DNA of 19,218 nt, taken from assembly GCA_028292065.1 (NCBI GenBank), contig JAQGNC010000266.1:1-19218 (forward strand), given 5' to 3'. The stretch is from Betaproteobacteria bacterium (GTDB lineage Bacteria > Pseudomonadota > Gammaproteobacteria > Burkholderiales > SG8-41). This document shows, in pieces, positions 14,303 to 19,218 of the stretch (position 1 is the stretch's first letter; the number at the start of each line of letters is the position of its first letter). The position numbers were made by a program, and so were the translations under genes. Below the pieces are notes generated by a model. The model made no database searches. It was not told the origin of the DNA and worked only from the letters and a program-made list of their open reading frames with translations.

Positions 14303-14919
14303 CCTTTTTTCGCTCCCGCTTTCGCCGGCGTCACCGTCAGCCAGCGTAACGCGCAATCGGCCGAGAGGTTCGCGTCGAGCTGCGGGCCTTTCTCGGTGTC
14401 GGTACCGAGGCGCTTCATCGTGCATTCATCGATCGTGTAGAAACCCCCGCTGCGCCGCGCCAGCGCGTCGAAAAAGCGCGGCAGGTCTTCCTCGTGCAGC
14501 AGCCTGAATTTCAAGTGCATCAAGGATTCCTGCAGCAGGAGCTGGCCCACGTTGAACTCGGACGCGTAGGCGTAAGGCCGCTGCGCGCTGATGTCGTACT
14601 CGACCCCGTAGATGCGCGCTTCCTCGTTCGCGCTGCGCAGGCTGTCGAGCCAGTTGATGCGCTGCTCGTCGCCGACGAAACCCGCACGCGCGAGCTGCTG
14701 ATAGCCCGACAGGTAGCGCGAGATCATCTCTTTTTCCTCGCCCGCGTTCTGGATCTTCAGGCGCGCCTGCTTCAGCTCGTTCTCGCGCTTGGTGAGGAGC
14801 TGTGCCGCGTTGTCGCGCAGCGCGGCTGAAACGAAGATCATCGTCGCCGCGACGACGAGGGTCGCCAGCAGGGTGATGAGCGGGACGCGCAGCGCGTCGA
14901 CGTCCTGACGGGTGATCAC
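14299..14919 (-). CDS. PilO/MshJ-like inner-membrane pilus assembly protein
   Basis: 206 residues from a GTG at 14919 that overlaps the upstream stop as GTGA; no ATG is available near the N-terminus. One membrane helix (about 13-34, PLITLLATLVVAATMIFVSAA) is followed by a coiled-coil-prone stretch (35-68, LLTKRENELKQARLKI) and a C-terminal domain (about 85-195) consistent with the ferredoxin-like fold of PilO. Such proteins pair with PilN to form the alignment subcomplex. Two cysteines (166 and 189) lie in the C-terminal domain. The last residues, TPAKAGAKKG, are encoded by a GC-rich stretch that looks like a fragment of a common dispersed repeat. Function is assigned by topology and position. 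Confidence 0.78.
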   Translation of the reverse strand: MITRQDVDALRVPLITLLATLVVAATMIFVSAALRDNAAQLLTKRENELKQARLKIQNAGEEKEMISRYLSGYQQLARAGFVGDEQRINWLDSLRSANEEARIYGVEYDISAQRPYAYASEFNVGQLLLQESLMHLKFRLLHEEDLPRFFDALARRSGGFYTIDECTMKRLGTDTEKGPQLDANLSADCALRWLTVTPAKAGAKKG

Positions 14920-16508
14920 AGGCGCGGCTTGAACACGACGACGAGCTCGAACTCGGCGGTCGCCGCGGCGGCGCGGGTCGAGTCGAGGGTGTTGCCCGAG
15001 AGCGGCGCGGTCGGGCTCACGTTGAGCGGCATCTTCTGGGTGCGTACTTCGGCCACCGCCGGATTGAGCCGCAGGCGCGCCGCGAGCGCGTTGATCGTGT
15101 CGATCGCGCCGCGGTAATCGCCGCGAAAAGGCCTGATCTCGCCGACGAGGTAAGCGCTCTGGTAGCGCGCAGGGGTTGCTGCGGTGGGCGTCGCACCGGA
15201 CACCGACGCGCGCGTAGCCGACGCCTGGGCCGCGTTGTCGCCGCCTTTGTCCACGTCGCTCGTGCCGTATTTCCACGCGAATTCGCGCAGGACGACCCCC
15301 GGTGTCGGCTGCAGCGCCGCCGACACCGCGGCCATCATCGGCACCGGATCGTGCGCGGTGTCGCGCAGCGCTTTGGCGACTTCGACGGCGCGCTTCAGAT
15401 TGTCCCCGGTCGTCGGCGACGGCGGAAACTCGCGAGTGATCTGCTGGTACTGGAGCTCCTGCGCCGAGATCTGCGCCGAGACGTCGGCCGCCTGAGCGTT
15501 CACCCGGTACGCCTGCCACGCGTTGACTCCGCTCCACGCCGCCGCGATCGCGCCGATGCTCGCGCACGCGGCGAAAATCGCGCGCCGCGCGCGGTAGCGC
15601 TTGTAACCCTGAGTCGCCGGCGCGGGCGCGATGTTGCCCGCGGGCGTCTGCAGGCCGAGCAGCTGGAGATAGATCGCGTCGGCCGAGGTCGAGAGCAGTT
15701 GCGAGTCGAGGCCCAGGCGCGAGGCGAGCTCGGCACGCCCGATGCGAACGCAATCGAGGCTCGGGTTGTCCCGCGCGATGGTCTCGGCCACGGTCGCGAG
15801 CTCGTCGTTGCGGTCGAGCAGCAGCACCGTGAGGTGCTCGTCGAGCGTCGCGGTGCGCAGCGCGTGCAGATACAGGCGGGTGTTCGAGATCTCGCCTGCG
15901 AAGAGGCGCACCGGATCGGTGCTCTTCGAGCTGTCGCCGCGAGTGAGACGGCTGAGGCGGAACTGGCGGTCGCGGAAGAAAGTGAGGCGCAAGCCGCCGG
16001 TGTGCTGTGCCGCGAGCAGGATGTTGGGCGCTTTGACCTGCAGCTTGTCGAGGAGCGCCGCGCTGATCATCGGCAGCAGGTACACCGCGCCGAGCGGAAG
16101 CTCCTGCGCGGCGATGATCTTCAGCCAGTCGGCGGGAATGTCGGGGTTGGTGAGCGCGGCGAAGAGGTAGCGGTCGTCGCGGCGCTTGTCGTTCTCGCGC
16201 CCCTGCAGCCACGCGCCGATGTACGGCGTGTTGCGGTAGTGCTGGCGGAGCTTCCGCTGCACCATCTGCACGCGATCGGGGCCGAAGCTGTGGGGCAGGG
16301 TCTCGAAGCGGTAATCCTCTTCGACCGCGTCGACCATCATGAAGACCGGCACGTTCGAAAAAGGCGTCAGGAACTGGCGGAAGTCGGCCAGCCCGCGCTC
16401 GTCGTGCGCGAAATGCTCGAGCTGCACGATCCTGCCGCCGCGCCAGAACGCCGCCGACGCCTGCAGCGACGACACGCAGATGAGCAGCTTTTCTCTCACG
16501 CTTCGCAT
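14916..16508 (-). CDS. PilN/MshI-like bitopic assembly protein with large cytoplasmic domain
   Basis: 530 residues. A cytoplasmic region of about 300 residues ends in a basic cluster GYKRYRARRA, followed by one membrane helix (about 309-330), a helical linker (335-360) and a periplasmic domain (about 370-530) with PTPGVVLREFAWKYG and the C-terminal ELVVVFKPR. The last part resembles PilN/GspL C-termini. The N-terminal region sits where PilM or GspL-cyto would be and may be a diverged actin-like domain, but no ASKHA nucleotide motif was recognised. It may combine PilM and PilN in one chain, as in GspL. The ATG at 16508 shares one base with the gspF-like stop (TGATG), and its own stop overlaps the PilO-like start. 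Confidence 0.72.
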   Translation of the reverse strand: MRSVREKLLICVSSLQASAAFWRGGRIVQLEHFAHDERGLADFRQFLTPFSNVPVFMMVDAVEEDYRFETLPHSFGPDRVQMVQRKLRQHYRNTPYIGAWLQGRENDKRRDDRYLFAALTNPDIPADWLKIIAAQELPLGAVYLLPMISAALLDKLQVKAPNILLAAQHTGGLRLTFFRDRQFRLSRLTRGDSSKSTDPVRLFAGEISNTRLYLHALRTATLDEHLTVLLLDRNDELATVAETIARDNPSLDCVRIGRAELASRLGLDSQLLSTSADAIYLQLLGLQTPAGNIAPAPATQGYKRYRARRAIFAACASIGAIAAAWSGVNAWQAYRVNAQAADVSAQISAQELQYQQITREFPPSPTTGDNLKRAVEVAKALRDTAHDPVPMMAAVSAALQPTPGVVLREFAWKYGTSDVDKGGDNAAQASATRASVSGATPTAATPARYQSAYLVGEIRPFRGDYRGAIDTINALAARLRLNPAVAEVRTQKMPLNVSPTAPLSGNTLDSTRAAAATAEFELVVVFKPRL

Positions 16509-17716
16509 CAGAATTTCAACTTGCCCAGAACATCATACACGGGGGACAACACCGACCACATGATCAGCGCCAGCACCATGCCGAGCCCGAGCGTGATCGC
16601 CGGCTCGAGCATCTTCAACGCCTTGTCGACCGACTCCCGGACGTCTCTCGTATAGAAATAGTTCACGTTGCGCAGCGCTACGTCGAGCGCGCCGGTGTTC
16701 TCGCCCACGCGCAGCATGCGGATGACGAGCGGCGGAAAGATGCCGAGGTTGTGGAAGCATTCGGTGAGGCTGGCGCCCGCCGAGACCTGCGCGCCCGCGC
16801 GCATGAGGCCGTCGGCGATGACGCGGTTGCCGACGATGTCCTCGCTGGTTTTCATCGCGTCCAGCACGGTGATCCCCGACTCGTACATGAGCGCGAAGAA
16901 AGTCGCGAAGCGCGCGAGGATGATCTTCTGGAGGATCGTGCCGACGATCGGCAGGCGCAGCTTGGCGTTGTCCCAGAAGTACTGCATGCGCGAATTGCGC
17001 GAGAACGACACCGCGACGACGATGGCCGCGATCGCGGGCAGGCCGAAGATGACCGGCCACCATTCGACGACGATGTTGGACGCGCCGATCAGCACCCGGG
17101 TCTGTATCGGGAGCGGCACGCCCATCGTCTTGAGCAGCCCGGTGACCTGCGGCACGAGATAGATCAGCAGGAACATCACCACGGCGAGCACGACCGCCAT
17201 CACCATCGACGGATAGATGAGGAGGCGCCGCGTCTGCGAGACGAGCTCGTCCTGCCACTTGAGTGAATCGGCGAGGCTCTGGAAGACTTCGGGCAGGCGC
17301 CCGGTCTGCTCGCCCGCGGCGACGAGGCTGACGAACACCTTGTCGAAGACTTCGGGGTGCGAGGCCATGCACTGCGAGAGCACTTTGCCCCCTTCCATGT
17401 CCTCGATCATGATCGTGAGCACTTCGCGAAAGCGCGGGTTCTCGAGCGAGTTGCGAAGGTCGCGCAGGCCTTCGAGGATCGGGATTCCGGAGCGGCTCAT
17501 CTGCTCGACGTCGAAGCAGAAGTTGATGAGGTCGCGGCGCACGATACGCCCGCCGCCGGCGAGGCGCGAAGTCTTGCGGTCGACCTGCCTGCACGTGATC
17601 AGGTCGAGGTTCATGCGGCGTAGCCGCAGCTCGAGGTCGGCTTCGTTCACCGCCTCGAGGCCGCCGCGCACCGGGCGCCCGGTTTTGTCGACCGCTTTGT
17701 ACTGGAATGAAGGCAC
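16508..17716 (-). CDS. Type II secretion/type IV pilus platform protein (GspF/PilC/MshG family)
   Basis: 402 residues, typical length. From the GTG at 17716 the protein reads PSFQYKAVDKTGRPVRGGLE, the standard GspF N-terminus. Two GspF repeats follow (about 63-186 and 265-388), each with the pattern ending GE.TG.L (GEQTGRLPEVF at 135-145, GENTGALDVAL at 338-348). Membrane helices lie near 167-187, 218-238 and 373-393. This polytopic protein sits at the inner-membrane base and couples ATPase movement to pilin extraction. No ATG fits; the open frame upstream of the GTG overlaps the ATPase gene and is rejected. It lies 47 bp downstream of the ATPase gene, in a gap holding a small GCGCA/TGCGC hairpin just after the stop. 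Confidence 0.95.
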   Translation of the reverse strand: MPSFQYKAVDKTGRPVRGGLEAVNEADLELRLRRMNLDLITCRQVDRKTSRLAGGGRIVRRDLINFCFDVEQMSRSGIPILEGLRDLRNSLENPRFREVLTIMIEDMEGGKVLSQCMASHPEVFDKVFVSLVAAGEQTGRLPEVFQSLADSLKWQDELVSQTRRLLIYPSMVMAVVLAVVMFLLIYLVPQVTGLLKTMGVPLPIQTRVLIGASNIVVEWWPVIFGLPAIAAIVVAVSFSRNSRMQYFWDNAKLRLPIVGTILQKIILARFATFFALMYESGITVLDAMKTSEDIVGNRVIADGLMRAGAQVSAGASLTECFHNLGIFPPLVIRMLRVGENTGALDVALRNVNYFYTRDVRESVDKALKMLEPAITLGLGMVLALIMWSVLSPVYDVLGKLKF

Positions 17717-17763
17717 GGCGCGGCTACCGGGAAACGGCGCGACGAACCACGCGCAGGCTTGCG

Positions 17764-19218
17764 CTAGACATACCGCCCCGTGAGATCGACTGCGCGCGAA
17801 AGCTCGGAGAGCGTCGTGATCCCGTCGAGCACGCGCTGGATTCCGGCTTCGGCCAGCGGCCTGAAGCCTTTGGCCATCGCCGCGGTGCGCAGCTCCTTGG
17901 CGGTCGAGCGGCGCGCGACGAGCTCGTCCATATCGGCGTCCATCACCAGAATCTCGAGTATCGGGGTGCGCCCGCGATAGCCTTTGTTGTCGCACTGGCG
18001 GCAGCCGACCGCGCGGTAGAGCATCGGGTTGCCTTCCGCAAACTCGCCGAGCAGCATGCGCTCTTCGCGCCCGGGCTGATACGGCTCCTTGCAGTGAGCG
18101 CACAGCACCCGCACCAGGCGCTGCGCGATCACGCCGATGATGTTGCCCGCCATGATGTCGGGCTGGATGCCGATGTCGAGCAGCCGCGGAAAAGCGCCGA
18201 GCGCCGAATTGGTGTGCAGCGTGGTGAACACCTGGTGGCCGGTCATCGCCGCGCGGAAAGCCATTTCGGCGGTTTCCTTGTCGCGCACTTCGCCGACCAG
18301 GATGATGTCCGGGTCCTGCCGCATGATCGAGCGGATACCGTTCGCGAAGTCCATGCGCGCGACTTCGTTCACCGAGGTCTGGCGCATCAGCGTCAGCGGA
18401 TATTCGACCGGGTCTTCGAGGGTCATGATGTTGACCGTCTCGTCGTTCACCTGCGCCAGCAGTGAGTACAGGGTCGTCGTCTTGCCGCTGCCGGTCGGCC
18501 CGGTCACGATCAGGATGCCTTCGGGACGCGCGAGCATGATGCCGAGGCGGTCGGTCACGTCCTTGGGCAGGCCCATGCGGTCGAGGTTGATGATCGACTT
18601 CTCGCGGTCGAGCACGCGCAGCACGATGTTCTCGCCGTAGATCGTCGGCTGGGTCGAGACCCGGAAGTCGACCGGGCGGCCGTTGAGCGTGAGCGAAAGG
18701 CGCCCGTCCTGCGGCGCGCGAGTCTCCGCGATGTTCATTTCGGAGACGACCTTGATGCGCACCGTGATCCCGGGCATGTAGGTCTTGTGGAGGCTGCGAA
18801 CGGTCTCGAGCACGCCGTCGATGCGAAAGCGCACGCGAAGAAACGCGTATTCGGGCTCGAAATGGATGTCGGAGGCGCCGCGCTTGACCGCGTCGACGAG
18901 CAGCGCATTGACCAGACGCACCATCGGCTGGGTGTATTCGTCGCCGCCGGCCTGGATGCTGTCGTAGTCGATCTCGCCGGTCTCGATCTCCTTCAGGATG
19001 CCGTCGACCGACAGCTCGTAGCCGTAGAACTGGTCGATGAAATCCTCGAGCTGCGCTTCGGCCGCGAGCTGGGTCTTGATCTCGATCTGCGAGCCGAGCA
19101 TCGCGCGCAGCTGGTCCATCGCGACGACGTTGAAGATCTCGGTGGTGGCGACCGTCAGCACCTGCTCGCGCGAGTGATACGCGATCGGCAGGATGCGGTT
19201 GCGGCGGGCGAATTCCTG
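17764..19218 (-). CDS. Type II secretion/type IV pilus assembly ATPase (GspE/PilB/MshE family), 5' end outside window
   Basis: 484 C-terminal residues are visible; roughly 80-90 are probably missing. The visible part begins mid-way through the N-terminal domain. The N2 domain has RGASDIHFEP and the Asp-box MNIAETRAPQDGR (161-173). Walker A is GPTGSGKT (240-247), Walker B is IILVGEVRD (305-313), and the His-box is TGHQVFTTLHTNSA (326-339). Four cysteines (373, 376, 406, 409; CAHC and CRQC) form the zinc-binding element of GspE/PilB/MshE extension ATPases. This argues for an assembly rather than a PilT-type retraction role. It hydrolyses ATP on the cytoplasmic face of the platform. Whether the N-terminus is a c-di-GMP-binding MshEN domain cannot be decided here. 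Confidence 0.96.
   Translation of the reverse strand, partial: QEFARRNRILPIAYHSREQVLTVATTEIFNVVAMDQLRAMLGSQIEIKTQLAAEAQLEDFIDQFYGYELSVDGILKEIETGEIDYDSIQAGGDEYTQPMVRLVNALLVDAVKRGASDIHFEPEYAFLRVRFRIDGVLETVRSLHKTYMPGITVRIKVVSEMNIAETRAPQDGRLSLTLNGRPVDFRVSTQPTIYGENIVLRVLDREKSIINLDRMGLPKDVTDRLGIMLARPEGILIVTGPTGSGKTTTLYSLLAQVNDETVNIMTLEDPVEYPLTLMRQTSVNEVARMDFANGIRSIMRQDPDIILVGEVRDKETAEMAFRAAMTGHQVFTTLHTNSALGAFPRLLDIGIQPDIMAGNIIGVIAQRLVRVLCAHCKEPYQPGREERMLLGEFAEGNPMLYRAVGCRQCDNKGYRGRTPILEILVMDADMDELVARRSTAKELRTAAMAKGFRPLAEAGIQRVLDGITTLSELSRAVDLTGRYV

Noticed and set aside
14290..14350. Fragment of a dispersed repeat of the type CCCGCTTTCGCCGGCGTCAC at the end of the PilO-like gene
   Set aside because: The resemblance to intergenic repeats of other proteobacteria is from memory, only one arm is present and it lies within coding sequence, so it is not listed as a repeat.
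1..19218. CRISPR arrays, tRNA or rRNA genes, insertion sequences, integrase or phage genes
   Set aside because: No regularly spaced repeats, tRNA cloverleaf, rRNA stretch, transposase motif or attachment-site pair was seen. The window is fully explained by the genes listed and short gaps.

Overview
The window is GC-rich DNA, almost all of it coding, and its genes look proteobacterial. The order kdsD-kdsC-lptC-lptA-lptB-rpoN-hpf is a classical beta/gammaproteobacterial block. The protein sequences suggest a betaproteobacterium or a close relative, but no rRNA or other phylogenetic marker here fixes this. Every gene except one reads on the minus strand, so transcription runs from high to low coordinates.

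Region 1 (1-5249, minus) is the envelope and regulator block. kdsD and kdsC make Kdo precursors. lptC, lptA and lptB form part of the LPS export bridge. They are followed by rpoN (sigma-54) and the first 70 codons of hpf, which runs off the window. A TATACT box lies just before kdsD, and spacings within the block are short or overlapping.

Region 2 (5250-5491) is a 242-bp gap. It holds a 75-bp nested inverted repeat and a good intrinsic terminator that closes the pilus region on its right.

Region 3 (5492-8589, minus) has two tandem, nearly identical prepilins behind a near-perfect sigma-54 promoter (GG-N10-GC). Upstream of them are a membrane-anchored helical-repeat protein and an ABC-2-type permease with no ATPase partner in view.

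Region 4 (8664-10400, plus) is the only plus-strand gene: a multi-pass membrane histidine kinase with an HDVKN phospho-acceptor motif. It ends 1 bp from the convergent pilus genes.

Region 5 (10402-19218, minus) is a type IV pilus / MSHA-like assembly cluster. Reading downstream it holds an assembly ATPase (GspE/PilB/MshE, 5' end outside the window), a platform protein (GspF/PilC/MshG), a PilN-like bitopic protein with a large cytoplasmic domain, a PilO/MshJ-like protein and a PilP/MshK-like periplasmic protein. After a promoter-bearing gap come a PilX-like 500-residue protein and two more prepilins. Most junctions are ATGA, GTGA or TGATG overlaps. No secretin, prepilin peptidase, retraction ATPase or response regulator is present.

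The least expected content is in the pilus region. Both Region 5 prepilins share a globular module marked by a PCPAD motif, and the PilX-like protein appears to carry two diverged copies of it plus a cysteine-rich tail. A plausible working model is a dedicated pilus or pseudopilus whose major subunits are sigma-54-controlled and possibly signalled by the embedded kinase. The regulatory link is inference.
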